A DNA stretch of 64,000 bases from Malus domestica (lineage: Eukaryota; Streptophyta; Magnoliopsida; Rosales; Rosaceae): assembly GCF_042453785.1 (NCBI RefSeq), contig NC_091673.1, positions 11,875,501 to 11,939,500 on the forward strand, in the 5' to 3' direction. Positions within the stretch are counted from its first letter, which is position 1; each line of letters starts with the position of its first letter. Positions 44,038 to 55,492 of this stretch are shown here, in pieces. The notes beneath the pieces were generated by a model that had not been told where the DNA came from, did no database searches, and was given only the letters and a program-made list of their open reading frames with translations. Both the position numbers and the translations under genes were made by a program.

Positions 44038-47000
44038 ATGGTGATTGGAACAAGGTCCAAGAATCAAGTGCTTATTCCTTATGACCTTGAACCAGAGAGA
44101 AGTGCAAGGAAGTTAGCTAGAGAAAAATATTTAGCACAAGATTCCAACCTTGGTGATACTTTTCTTAAGGATTTGTTCCGTGATCCTGAGAGCGGCACAT
44201 CTATTTTCCAACCTTTGATACCAGTTGCACACATGGCCCTAGCCTTACCTGCAGCAGGTCAACCTTTAAGGAATTCATTGGCGGCGAGAATCAATGCAGT
44301 GCCGAGGTGCATTATATATCCAGATGTGGAAGATGGGACATCCTTTGAAATCAAACCTCACATCCTCAACATATTGCCCTCCTTTCATGGGTTGCCAAAC
44401 AGTGATCCCAACATGCATTTGGTTGATTTTATTGAGGCATGTGACAACACCATAATCAGAGGTTTCTCTTCTGAAGCTATCAAGTTACGTTTGTTCCCGT
44501 TCTCTTTGAAGGACAAAGCCAAGGCATGGCTGCATTCTCTGCCTGCCAATAGCATTACAACATGGATAGAATTGCAAGAAAAATTTCTCAATAAGTTTTT
44601 TCCTTCTTCCAAGACGCTTGCACTCAAGAAAGAGATATTGGCTTTCGCTCAAAAGCCGAACGAGTCTTTCCATGAAGCTTGGGAACGGTATAATGAGATG
44701 TACACAAAATGTCCTCATGCTGGGTTTGATTCTAACCTTCAAATGAACATATTTTATGATGGTCTCAATGCCACCACCAAGAGTCACGTGAATGCATCTG
44801 CTGGAGGGTCATTAATGTCAAAATCAGCAAGGGAAGCATTTGAGTTGTTTGATATGATGGCTTCTGAATCCCAACAATGGACAGAAGAACAAACACAAAA
44901 GAGGGGAGTTTTTGAGATTTCTCATAGTTATCCTAATGTTTCTGCTCAAATTGCTAAAATGGAAAATAATTTTAATGCCAAATTTGCTGCCTTAATGCAG
45001 GTATCTTCCATGCCCAATGCCCAAGAAGCGTGCATCATTTGTAGTGCAACAACTCATGACATCACTCAATGCCCCAACAAGGATAGCTATCCTGAGCTTG
45101 TGCAAGAGCATGTGAATATGGTGAATAATTTCACTAGACCCAAAAGTGACCCTTATTCCAATACATATAATCCTGGGTGGAAGAACCATCCCAATCTCAG
45201 TTGGGGTGGCAACCAACAGCCACGTCAATACCAACAGTCTTACCAATCAACTAGTGAGACTAAGAAACCATCTCTTGAAGACCAAATGTCACAGCTAGCT
45301 CAACATATGTCCGCTCTCTCTACTAGCACCAACAGTTTTGTCCAATCCACACAAACTAGCATTCAGAATCTCACGGCATCAGTGGGGAATTTGGAGACTC
45401 AAGTTGGACAGCTTGCTACCATGTTCAATGAAAGAGAGAAAGGAAAGTTTCCAAGCCAATCTGAGCAAAATCCAAAAGGGATGGAGCATTGCAAAGTAAT
45501 ACGGACATTGAAAAGTGGCAAGAGCTATGACAACAGAGAAGTGGAGCACCATGAAGCCGAAGTGGAAGAAGAAGAGCTTACTGAAAGTGCGCCATTAGCT
45601 GCAAAGTCTCGGTCAGAGGCTATTTCTGAAGCAAGTATTCCAGATCCTAGTGCAAGTGACAATGTGCAATCTCGACGCAACTCTGATGCAAACAAGGAAA
45701 AAGGCCTTGGTATTTTATTTGCACCTTCTGATAAGCCACCATACAAGCCACCTTTGCCATTTCCACAAAGGCAGCAACAACGTTCCAAGGATCAACAATG
45801 CATTGAATTCATGAAGACGTTGGCTAAGGTTCAAATTAATTTGCCTCTATTAGATGCTATTAAACAGATCCCATCATATGCCAAATTTCTGAAGGAGCTA
45901 TGTTCTAAAAAGAAAAAGTTCTTGGAATACGAGAAGGTGATTTTATCTGAGCAATGCAGTGCTGTCCTCTTACATAAGCTACCACCCAAGAAGAAAGATC
46001 CGGGGAGTTTCACTATCTCTTGTACTATTGGTAGTCTTGATTTTCATAAAGTATTGATTGATTTAGGAGCAAGTGTTAACCTTATGCCTTATTCTGTTTT
46101 TCAAAAATTAGGTGAAGGAGAACTCAAGCCCACATCTGTGAGTCTTCAATTGGCAGATAGGTCCGTGACCTATCCTTTGGGTATTTTGGAAGATGTGATT
46201 ATTAAGGTGGATAAATTCTATCTCCCAGCTGATTTCATTGTACTTGACATGGAGGAAGACAAGGAAGTGCCTCTCATTTTAGGCCGACCATTCATGGCCA
46301 CCGCCCGGACACTTATTGATGTGGAAGCAGGTACTTTAACCTTAAGAATGCAAGGAGAATCAGTTGTATTCAAACTCTTTGAAGCTGTCAAGCGTCCTTT
46401 CGAACATGAAGAATGTTTTCGTGTTGATGTTTTGGATGGGATTGTGCATGCAAACTTTGCCTCACGATCATCTAATGATAAGCTGTTAACTTGCCTCACC
46501 AACCATGATGCTACTTTATCTATGGAAGAAAATGTGGTGGACGTCATTGCTGCATTAGATAGTGCACCAATTCATAATCCAAAGTGGCGACATGTTTATG
46601 AAAGCTTTGGAGTGCCTAAGCAGCCTCTTTTTCCTTCAAGTGAGCAAGCTCCAAAGTTACAGCTCAAGCTACTGCCTAGCCACCTCAAGTATGCTCATCT
46701 CGGGGTGAATGAGACATTGCCTGTTATTATTGCTGCTGATCTTAATGACACGAAGGAAGACAAATTACTAAGAGTTCTTCGCAAGTATCAAGATGCTCTG
46801 GGGTGGACACTTGCTGACATAAAAGGTATTAGTCCAGCATTGTGCATGCATAGGATTTTTATGGAGGCTGGGACTAAGCCAACTGTTGAAGCTCAAAGAC
46901 GTCTAAATCCGATCATGAAGGAAGTTGTAAGAGTTGAGGTGATGAAGTTACTCGATGCAGGTATCATTTATCCAATCTCGGATAGCAAATGGGTGAGCCC

Positions 47001-47160
47001 GACTCAGGTGGTTCCAAAGAAAACTGGTATTACTGTGGTGAAGAATGTGAGATCTTTCTTGGGAGCACTCACACTAGAATTTACACCATTGCCGGATCAC
47101 TTCAAGTATCACCTTCCATTCGAAGATCACTTCCATGCCATGGAACCTAGGGGAATGTAA
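44038..47160 (+). CDS. Athila gag-protease ORF fused to truncated RT, 1040 aa
   Basis: ATG at 44038 opens a single frame to TAA 47160. Gag covers roughly residues 90-260 (LHSLPANSITTWIELQEKFL, NESFHEAWERYNEM). A zinc knuckle of Athila type (CIICSATTHDITQC) follows near residue 335. Protease has LIDLGASVNLMPYSVF at about 46055 and ILGRPFMATARTLIDV. The RT start is present (GWTLADIKGISP, KWVSPTQVVPKKTGITVVKN). The frame then jumps to VRSFLG, which belongs far downstream in RT, and again to a short C-terminal tail. The YVDD box, RNase H and integrase are gone. The deletions preserved the frame. The product could still be a capsid-protease protein. Confidence 0.85.
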   Translation: MVIGTRSKNQVLIPYDLEPERSARKLAREKYLAQDSNLGDTFLKDLFRDPESGTSIFQPLIPVAHMALALPAAGQPLRNSLAARINAVPRCIIYPDVEDGTSFEIKPHILNILPSFHGLPNSDPNMHLVDFIEACDNTIIRGFSSEAIKLRLFPFSLKDKAKAWLHSLPANSITTWIELQEKFLNKFFPSSKTLALKKEILAFAQKPNESFHEAWERYNEMYTKCPHAGFDSNLQMNIFYDGLNATTKSHVNASAGGSLMSKSAREAFELFDMMASESQQWTEEQTQKRGVFEISHSYPNVSAQIAKMENNFNAKFAALMQVSSMPNAQEACIICSATTHDITQCPNKDSYPELVQEHVNMVNNFTRPKSDPYSNTYNPGWKNHPNLSWGGNQQPRQYQQSYQSTSETKKPSLEDQMSQLAQHMSALSTSTNSFVQSTQTSIQNLTASVGNLETQVGQLATMFNEREKGKFPSQSEQNPKGMEHCKVIRTLKSGKSYDNREVEHHEAEVEEEELTESAPLAAKSRSEAISEASIPDPSASDNVQSRRNSDANKEKGLGILFAPSDKPPYKPPLPFPQRQQQRSKDQQCIEFMKTLAKVQINLPLLDAIKQIPSYAKFLKELCSKKKKFLEYEKVILSEQCSAVLLHKLPPKKKDPGSFTISCTIGSLDFHKVLIDLGASVNLMPYSVFQKLGEGELKPTSVSLQLADRSVTYPLGILEDVIIKVDKFYLPADFIVLDMEEDKEVPLILGRPFMATARTLIDVEAGTLTLRMQGESVVFKLFEAVKRPFEHEECFRVDVLDGIVHANFASRSSNDKLLTCLTNHDATLSMEENVVDVIAALDSAPIHNPKWRHVYESFGVPKQPLFPSSEQAPKLQLKLLPSHLKYAHLGVNETLPVIIAADLNDTKEDKLLRVLRKYQDALGWTLADIKGISPALCMHRIFMEAGTKPTVEAQRRLNPIMKEVVRVEVMKLLDAGIIYPISDSKWVSPTQVVPKKTGITVVKNVRSFLGALTLEFTPLPDHFKYHLPFEDHFHAMEPRGM

Positions 47161-47450
47161 CTGGAGGCATCGTCCGGCTGCAAGACGTTAAAGAAAGCGC
47201 TTCTTGGGAGGCAACCCAAGCTTTCTATCTTTCATCTTTATTTTGAATAATTTTAAATTTTCTTGTTCTGTTTTTCTCTTGCTTTTTTTTGGTTTTTGTG
47301 TTTAAGTCCTACTTGTGTTCCTTTATGCAGGTAATGATTTTGCAATATCTACCACAACTTCTTGCAACATTTTTTTTTCATTCATAAAAAAAAAAGGGAA
47401 AGGAACATTGAGCAGATAAAAAAAAAAAAAAAGCTTCGAAGGAGAAGCTT

Positions 47451-48083
47451 TCACATAGGCTGCGAAGGAGGAGCTTCAGTAGTCGGCGGAGCCTCAGCAG
47501 TCGGCAGGGCCACAGAAGGAGGAGGTATCGGAGGTTGATCAGTTGGAGCTTCACTACGCGGTGCCGCCCCAGAAGACGAAGGCAGATGCTGTTGGAATAA
47601 ACCCACAAACCTCCGATGATCAAGTAAAATCTGACCATCAGATTCATGTATCTGGTCAATTTTCCTCTTCATGGTTGTGGCATAGTTGTGTGCAAGCTTG
47701 TGCAATTGTTTATTTTCATGCTTGAGTCCTCTAATCTCCTCTTTGAGACTCATTACTTCAGCCGCCAACGACTCAACTTGACGGGTTCGAGCAAAGAGGC
47801 GTTGGGCCATGTTAGACACAGAACCCGCACACTGCACGCTAAGTGCCAGAGACTCCTTCACAGCCAACTCATCAGATCGTCTAGAGAGCAGTCTGTTATC
47901 TCTAGGAGTGACAAGGTTCCGGGCCACCACCGCAGCTGTCATATCATTTTTCATCACCGAATCCCCCACGGTAAGGGGACCGGTAGGGGATATGAAGGAT
48001 GGGCGCCATATGTTATCTGGTGAAGGCGGAGCTGCCTCTTCACCAAGATTCAAGTCAAAACGACGGTCGGAAGGGCCAGACAT
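47451..48083 (-). CDS. Antisense ORF in the Athila element, 210 aa, coiled coil
   Basis: Minus-strand ATG at 48083 opens 210 codons to a stop at 47451. The N terminus is MSGPSDRRFDLNLGEEAAPP. Then come a neutral region with an Arg-rich patch (RNLVTPRDNRLLSRRSDELA) and a clear heptad coiled coil at residues ~110-150 (VESLAAEVMSLKEEIRGLKH). The C-terminal tail is Pro/Ala/Thr-rich (PPSVALPTAEAPPTTEAPP). Length, composition and the uninterrupted frame argue for a real or recently real gene. It lies where Athila elements usually have a sense env-like ORF. No catalytic motif is visible. I recall similar hypothetical proteins repeated in apple annotations but cannot confirm it here. Confidence 0.65.
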   Translation of the reverse strand: MSGPSDRRFDLNLGEEAAPPSPDNIWRPSFISPTGPLTVGDSVMKNDMTAAVVARNLVTPRDNRLLSRRSDELAVKESLALSVQCAGSVSNMAQRLFARTRQVESLAAEVMSLKEEIRGLKHENKQLHKLAHNYATTMKRKIDQIHESDGQILLDHRRFVGLFQQHLPSSSGAAPRSEAPTDQPPIPPPSVALPTAEAPPTTEAPPSQPM

Positions 48084-50068
48084 TTTTCAAAGGTGTTAAA
48101 GAAAGAAGAGGTCGGACAAGTCAAGATCGTAGAAGTGCAAAGAGGGAGTTTTTGAAGGCAGAAATTCAAGTGTGCTTTGAACGTCCTGCATACCTCTATA
48201 AAAATCAGCACGCGATGGGGTTTCGGAGATCGAAGAGGCAAGTCCAGATATCGAAGAGGCCAACTAAAAAAATCAAAGCGGCGTTCGCTTTCTCAAAAGC
48301 TGAGCTTGCTCAGAAACCACGGGTCATCCTTTGTTCCAGATTTGTCCGTACTCGTCACATGCAACCTCTGCACTCGACGGAGCTCAGATTTCGAAGAGGC
48401 AAGCTCGGAAATCGGAGAGGAATCTGCTTTTCCAGACGTGTCAGCATCTCTCACACTACTGCTCTCCTCGCTTACACAAATTGGTGTGTTCTTTCCTTTT
48501 CTTTTTGTGTCTTTATTTCATTTTATATTTCTTTCCTTCCATTTTTATGTCTTATTGTTAAAAAATTCCTTTCATTATCATTGGGGACAATGCTATAATT
48601 AAGTTTGGGGGTGGAAATATATTTCGTTAGTTTATTTATTAAATTTTAAAAATAAAAAAAAAAAAAAAGTTTTTGCATTTTTATTGTTGTTTGTAGCTAC
48701 TTCTCAATTCAATGATGAGATTTGATTTAATTTCCTTCTTACTTTCAAGAAGTCTAAGTTCTTTTCGTTGTCTTTGTGTTAGCTGTGATTTCCAAAAATC
48801 AACTTGAAAATTAAATGTGTCTAGTCTTGTCAATGTGAAACTTGAGCATGATTTAGCGTTTCATATGTGAATCATGTGAGATTATGTAAACCTTGTGAGT
48901 TTTTGAGCCTATACATGATTGAACCATTATGCATCAATCACATTCCTTCTTGTGCGTATGATCTCACTGTACATGTATCTCTAGAACTTGCTTTATACTA
49001 CTCGATTCATTAATCAATTCATGTAATAACTGGGAAGTGATATAGGCCATCTTTGGATCGTTTGAGCCTTTCATGCCTACCTTATATGCTATGTTTATCC
49101 GTAGTAGCCCATTGAGCCTTTAACTAAACCATTTTTTTGTTAGCCACATCTCTTTACCTTGCTCCAAGATTGGAGTTGAGCCCATACACAAAAATTGATT
49201 CCTTATTGTTTTGAGAAAGTATTACATGGGTTGTGCTTTTGGGAGTTCATTTATGTAGAAAGATGGATGGAGCATGTGTATTATAATGACATGTGAATTT
49301 GATGGGTGATGTAGCTTTTGCAGATTTGTTTCTCTCATTGAAAAAAAAAAACAAAAAAAAAACAAAAAAAAAAAAGAAAAAAAAAAAAAGAGAGAAAAAA
49401 AAAATGAAATATATGAAAATTGGAGAGTGTTGATTTGTTGAAAATGTGTCGGTAGAGTATAAATTTCATTTTAAAGTTAAATTTGGGGAGTAACAGGTGC
49501 TCGAGGTTTTATTATTTTGCTTTCAATTTGAGGTGGTGTGATATTGAGGTGTTGGAAAACTACCAAAGTGTACTTTCTCAAAATTTTTGATTTCCATATC
49601 CTCTCTTTCATTAGCCTATCACCTTTAGCCCCATTACAACCGTAATAAAGTCCTATTGATCCAAGGTATTACTTAAATATTGATGAGCGAGTTAGGTGGA
49701 CAAGCAAGCATATGGCGGCATGTACAATGAGATCACTTGAGTGAAACACATTAACCAAAACTTATGAGTGAATGAGCGTATGTCTTGTGAGAAGCTCACA
49801 TGTTTGCATATGATGATTTAAAGGAGTTTGGAATTGCATTGACATGGCTAGCTCACACATGGTTTTTCAACGTTTTGTTTGAAGGAAATTTGGTTAATTA
49901 TTGGATGATGTTTTGAGCTCTTGATTAATTCTTGGTTGTTTGTTTCATGATTAGCACTTATCTCTGAAATCTTAATTGAGAAGTTGGCTACTAAGTTGTT
50001 GAATCTAGTCTTAGTTGAGTGGTTTTGTTTTGCTAGAGGACTAGCAAAAATGTAAGTTTAGGGGTATT
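48084..50068 (+). other. Athila 3' spacer and possible promoter of the antisense ORF
   Basis: No sense ORF is supported. Bases ~48190-48430 repeat TCGAAGAGGC(A/C)A-type words four times, upstream of the antisense ORF, and could be part of its promoter. Bases 49340-49404 are an A-rich simple tract. GTTTAGGGGTATT just before 50069 is the polypurine tract. Confidence 0.5.
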
Positions 50069-51454
50069 TGATCACTCATATATTTCATGCATTTATACCA
50101 TCCATTTCTAAAGTCTTTGTGATGTTTTTGTGTTAAAATTGTAGCATTTTACCTTACCTTGTGTTAATGTGCAGTTAATTTTGTTTTAGGATCAAAGAAA
50201 TAAAAAAAAAGAAAATAAAAGAAATAGAATACAGAAAGAAGTGGAGGACACACTGGCATAAAGAAAACAAGAAGGGAGTGCAGCACTGACAGAATAAAAG
50301 AATGAGGAGTGGGAGAGCACGGCATGAATAAACAAAGGGAAAAGTGGGTTGATGGGGGAGACACTGAAAAGAAAAGAAATAAAAAGAAACGGAGAGACAG
50401 AGAGATAAGGGAGATAAGAAAAAAAAAAGGAATAAAAGACTAAGAAGGAAATATAAGAGGAAGAGAGACTGACGCGACAGGGCGGACGACGCAGAGAAGA
50501 CGGAAGCAGAGGCGCAGCAGAAGCAAAAGAAGTCAGGAGCAGAAGAGGAACCAAAAACGGGTGTTTTATTTCTTGTTATTTTTTTATGGATAATTTCTTA
50601 TGTATGAACATAATTATGTGTAATTAATTTTATTATGCTAGAGTAAGGCCATGAGCCGCAACATGAATACGTAGATTTATTTTCAATTGCTTAAGTATTG
50701 TTACATGCTTGCTTTGATATTTTCAATCACCGAATTAAACTATCTATGTACCTTGATGCTTGATCACCATTAGGATGCTTAGAAAAGTTATCGGATGCAA
50801 TTTTGAACGAATGTCACGTTAAAATTGGTTGTGCTTCTTGTGATTGAGGATTGTATTCTCCTAAGGTAAATATCATGCTCTTAGGGATTATATGGTTTAA
50901 CAAAAGGATTTTCACCAAGATTAATGAATCACTCATGTTTATATTTAATCCAAATGTCATGGATAAGTTGCATGTAGTGGTATGCGTTTTAGCTTGAATG
51001 TCACAAGTAAAACATACACAAGGAAAATCCAACCTTCAAAGCATATGTGTTTTCAATTATTTAAGCAATTGGAATAGCTACGTAGGAGTGTTGTTGGTAA
51101 AGGTTGAACTCTAGCATATTGTCAATCTATTTTTCTTCAATCATTTATTTTATCTTGAATTTCCTTATTTGCTTGTTTTGTTTAAGTTGAATCATTATTC
51201 CTATAAATCAATTCCTATTTTAGATATTTGTTTAATTCACATTCAGTAATATTTAGTTTCGTCAAATTAGTATAATTCTTAGAGTTAAATAAGTTAATTA
51301 CACAAAAACTCGTAAATTGTTTATATCAATCCCTGAGGAGATCGACCTTGCTTGAGCCATTCTATACTACAAACACTTGTTCTCTTGCAAGAATTTTCTA
51401 TGGTTTAACTCTTGTTTTCCAAGTGGTAAAATCGTTATCAAGAAATCGTTATCA
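50069..51454 (+). repeat. 3' LTR of the Athila-like element with 14-bp terminal extension
   Basis: It matches the 5' LTR up to ...AAATCGTTATCA at 51440. It then continues AGAAATCGTTATCA to 51454, and target duplication GTTAC follows. AGAAAT is exactly the spacer found between the 5' LTR and the primer site, and CGTTATCA repeats the last eight bases of the LTR. Confidence 0.9.
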
Positions 51455-51694
51455 GTTACAAATTTCTCCCCGAAGACAGGTCGGTCCAGCACTGCACCTA
51501 GCCAAAGCCATTCCGTACCTCTGTAACCTCACCATGTCGACATAAAAAAAATTAAAAGACCATTCTCCACCCAAAACGACCGAGTTCTGGCTTGGCTCAC
51601 ACGCTCAGAAGTTGAGAACATTGATCCTCCCTTTCTCTCCCTGAAGCACTGCGCGCGATACCGCGAGACCAACTGGCATTCGTCGCCGGAGAAG

Positions 51695-54600
51695 ATGAAG
51701 ATCAGCATCAATTCTATGGCTCGGCGAGTCGAGGTCGATAATCGCTATCCTCTCCGATTTTACTTCCGAATCGCCGATAATCTCCTCAAACAGGTTCCCT
51801 TTTGATTTTCCTCTCTTTGGTTCCATTTTTCTTTCGTTGTATTCAGTTCTAGAGTAGTTAGGGTTTAAATTTGATTGATCAATGCTAATTACCTACATAA
51901 AACTTCATTAGGGAGCCAAATTTTGTACTTTTAATTGAAATTAGCTGTTTAAGGGTTTTTTTTTAATAATTTTTAATTTTTAATTTTTTTTTTATCAGCG
52001 CTAAGGCTCCCCAATCACCATAAAAATTGAGTTTGAATTTTAATTTTCACATTGAAGCTGAGTTCTGTATGAAATTTGGAAACAGTAAGTTTTGTGATTA
52101 GAAAATAATTGTTTAATCCTAACTAATTAGGAATTTATGACATAATATGGCAATGCTATGTATTAATCTAGTATTTTGATGAGTATCCTGCATTGTGTGT
52201 TTAAAATTGTCAGTTTTTTGTTTTTGTTTTTTAAATGTACTCTTCAAATGCTCAGGCTAATATTTACCGGGAGGAGAAAAACATCCTAGATTTGTACGTC
52301 ATACTTATACGATTCTCAAGGTACGTAGAAAGCGTTATTAAGATACCATTTTGTGGGATTGATAGTATATAGAATAATTGAGATTTGTAACCTTATTGTT
52401 AAAATTTTACAGTTTGGTGTCTGAAACTATACCATGTCATCGAGACTACCAGACGTATTCTCCAAGAGAGAAAACTCTATACAGGAAGGTAAAATATGCA
52501 AGTTCTTTTGGATAGTTTTTAATTTACTACTTCTTTGCACGTTCAATGTGCTTCAACCTCTTCTGATTTGGCTGTCGTTTCATCATTGCAGAAACTTTTA
52601 GATGTACTAGATGAACTTGAATCTTTAAAGGCGGAAGCCCAGCGCCTAGTGAGCAAACTTAACGAGGCTCATGCAGTTGCTCAACTACCTCAACATGAAA
52701 GCCTAGAAGGCACTTCAAATGGTTTGGCAACGTCTTCTTTAGAATGGCCTCCCGTGAACAATAAATCATTGAGCCTAAGCGCTAAGCAGGTACTGAATGC
52801 TTCATCGATATTATGGGATTAGTTCTGTTGGTTCTCATTATCTAGTCATTGACTTCATTGGGTTGTAAAGCACTTATAAGATTTGTCATAACCTTGTTGT
52901 GCCTGCATGGAGTATTTTTAGTTTATCTGAAGTTTGTTGGAAGACTATGGATAATATACTAAATTACTTCCCTATTTTCATGTGCAGCCTGGTAACTTGA
53001 CATCTCAGTCGTCATGGAAGCATAAAAACGATTATTCACAGATTTCAACAAATACTACACAAATTGACAGGCAGTTCCAGAAGCTGTGAGTGTATTTCTT
53101 CTAGCTGTGTATAGTATACTGATATCCATAGGCGATAATCTGAACTATGACAACAATTTCTTGAATTTGCAGATCTTTTAATCTACCTCTACCGAATAAA
53201 GAAACTTTGTCTAGACACTCATTTTTGGGTCCAAATGGTCTTCAGGGCCAGTGGCTAGGACCTAGTGCAAAGGTTAAGGTAAATTGTTAAGTGCGGTTTC
53301 AAAAGTATTTTTATTCCTGAGCTAGCAGAACTCGATTAAGCTATTCACCATGCAGGTTCAATATCCAAGCAGTACTGACTTAATCGCTAATAATATTTCA
53401 GAGTGAGTTTTTCATGCAATACTTCTTGGCTAAACCTTGTAACTGTGATTCTTTTCCGCATATTTATTTCCATGTTTTGCTTCCTTCTAAGTATATTATC
53501 AAAGCTTGCTTGATTAACTTTGAAGAAATTTCCTACTAATTTTAGTTGCTTCTAACATAGTGAATTTCATGTCATTCATGGTTATAGCCTGAATCAGGTA
53601 CAAGATGGTGATCCAGGAGGAATTAAATCTACAATGGAGTCGGTGCTCTCCTTGAATGACGGTGCATGGCCACGTCCTTCTCAGGAATCAAGTCCTTCAT
53701 TGATTAATGAAGCAAGGGAAGATCCTTTTGAGTTGGTCATCCATCAGCCTTCTCCTCCTCCTGTACTTGCTCGAGTGCAGCAGGAATATACTCCAATTCC
53801 TCCATCAAAAGTGGCAGATCCAAGGCCAGGACCTGCAAAACCGTCTCTGGATGGGATGCCAAGTTCTAGTTCATATCAACATTTACACGTTGTAAGCTTC
53901 CTATTCCCAATCCTTCTTATAAATGGAAACGCCTGATCTTTCTCTTGCCGAATTACAATCCTTGAGAAATTATTTTTCTTGCTTCTAATGGTGAAGGCTC
54001 TGTATTATTTTTTAATGTGATGCTGGTGGCATTTAATTTGTTTTGCAGCCAGTAAAATTGATGGACGATTTCTTGAGATTGGCTAGGGCGAATACAGATA
54101 AAAACTTGGAGACCTGTGGTATTCTTGCTGGTGCATTGGTAAGAATATAATGGTCTTTTCGTTGTGAGAAAACTAACATAATTTGATTCCTTTGGGTTCT
54201 CATTGTTTCATTTTTTCTTTTGTGGCTGCAGAAAAACAAGGTTTTCCATATCACCACGCTAATAGTCCCAAAGCAAGAATCAACCTCTGATTCGGTAGGA
54301 TACATCACATGTCAACTTGTGGTTTGCCTTTCCATAATCTGGTTGTCATACCAAATTTTTCTTCTTGGGATCATTAGATGGTTAAATTATCATTTTTTTT
54401 TCTACACGAGGAGCTGCAAACCACATACCAAATAAATTAGATGACCAATTTTGCTCGAGATCGGAGATACTCATCCCACTTATGGATAACTTATCATTTA
54501 GAATCAAAGAAGCATTTTTATGTAAACTCAATGTGTTGAGTATCTTGACTGTGATCTCCCAATTTTATATGTGTCTTCTTAATAGTGCGTTTGTCTATTT

Positions 54601-55492
54601 CTATCAACAGCATTCATTACCTTGTGTTTTATGTTCAGTGCCAAACATTGAATGAGGAAGAAATATTTGAGGTTCAAGACAGATTATCTCTTTTTCAACT
54701 TGGGTGGATTCATGTAAGTGTCAATAGCTTCAGTGGCTTCAATGTGCATTAGTTATTGCTCTTGTACATGTACTCATTATTTTGACTTTCGTATCCATGT
54801 GATGCACCAGACACACCCATCACAGACCTGTTTCATGTCATCGGTTGATCTGCACACTCATTATTCATACCAGGTAAAAAGCAATCACCTTTCTTTTACT
54901 GTATTTTTTTTTTTTTGTATGAATAATAGGCTCACGACAGTCTAGGCGTCCCCTTTCCCTAAACCGGTCCTCACTCTTTGGTAATATTTATTTTCTGGAC
55001 TTCAATCTGTACTTTCTAAATTTCCTCGCGGCTTTAGTTCTTTTTGTCGAAATAGAGTCTCTACTGTGAAGGATTTGTTACATTATTAGATACACTTTGG
55101 TTATTTGTCCGTGTTCTCCAAGGTTTCATTGCACTTCATATAACGGGGTCGCTATGGTTGTTTTTGTTTCAGATTATGTTACCAGAAGCAATTGCAATCG
55201 TCATGGCTCCTACAGATACATCCAGGTGGGTTTGTTTAACCGTCGACGAAATTGATAATATATCATTTTATTATGTAATATAATCAACATGCTAGGTTGT
55301 TTCCCATGTTATCGCAGTCCACACGGCATATTTCATCTCTCCGACCCAGGTGGTGTGTCAGCAATTCGTAATTGTGATCAGCGTGGGTTTCATCCGCATG
55401 AAGAGTCCTCAGATGGAACCCCGATTTATGAGCATTGTTCTCATGTGTTTATAAACTCCAATTTGAGGATTGATGTTGTCGATCTGCGGTGA
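51695..55492 (+). CDS. AMSH1-like JAMM/MPN+ deubiquitinase, 14 exons, 503 aa
   Basis: Exons: 51695-51793, 52256-52320, 52413-52488, 52592-52789, 52988-53085, 53173-53278, 53356-53402, 53588-53891, 54049-54138, 54232-54294, 54639-54713, 54811-54873, 55173-55225, 55318-55492 (1512 bp, all GT-AG). The N-terminal MIT-like region (YPLRFYFRIADNLLKQ, SSLVSETIPCHRDYQ) would bind ESCRT-III. The linker holds HQPSPPPVLARVQ. The zinc protease domain has the catalytic Glu in LETCGILAGAL and the JAMM motif [20 protein letters not shown]. Family enzymes remove ubiquitin, chiefly Lys63 chains, from endosomal cargo and act in vacuolar trafficking and autophagy. The length matches Arabidopsis AMSH1. An Athila LTR ends 240 bp upstream of the ATG. 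Confidence 0.93.

Larger units (their letters stand above)
42132..51454 (+). mobile_element. Non-autonomous Athila-like Ty3/Gypsy element with antisense ORF
   Basis: The element is about 9.3 kb and bounded by a perfect 5-bp target duplication GTTAC (42127-42131 and 51455-51459). LTRs of 1373 bp (42132-43504 and 50069-51441) differ at four substitutions and one indel. The primer site TGGCGCCGTTGCCAGGG at 43511 is the type used by Athila elements. One long gag-protease frame is intact, but most of RT and all of RNase H and integrase are missing. An unrelated ORF lies antisense at 47451-48083. The low LTR divergence shows recent mobilisation despite the missing enzymes, so it must have used proteins in trans. 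The 3' end carries a 14-bp extension. Confidence 0.9.

Noticed and set aside
47999..48602. Overlapping plus-strand frames near the end of the Athila spacer
   Set aside because: Basic, low-information translations overlapping each other in two frames; the minus-strand ORF at 47451-48083 explains the coding bias.
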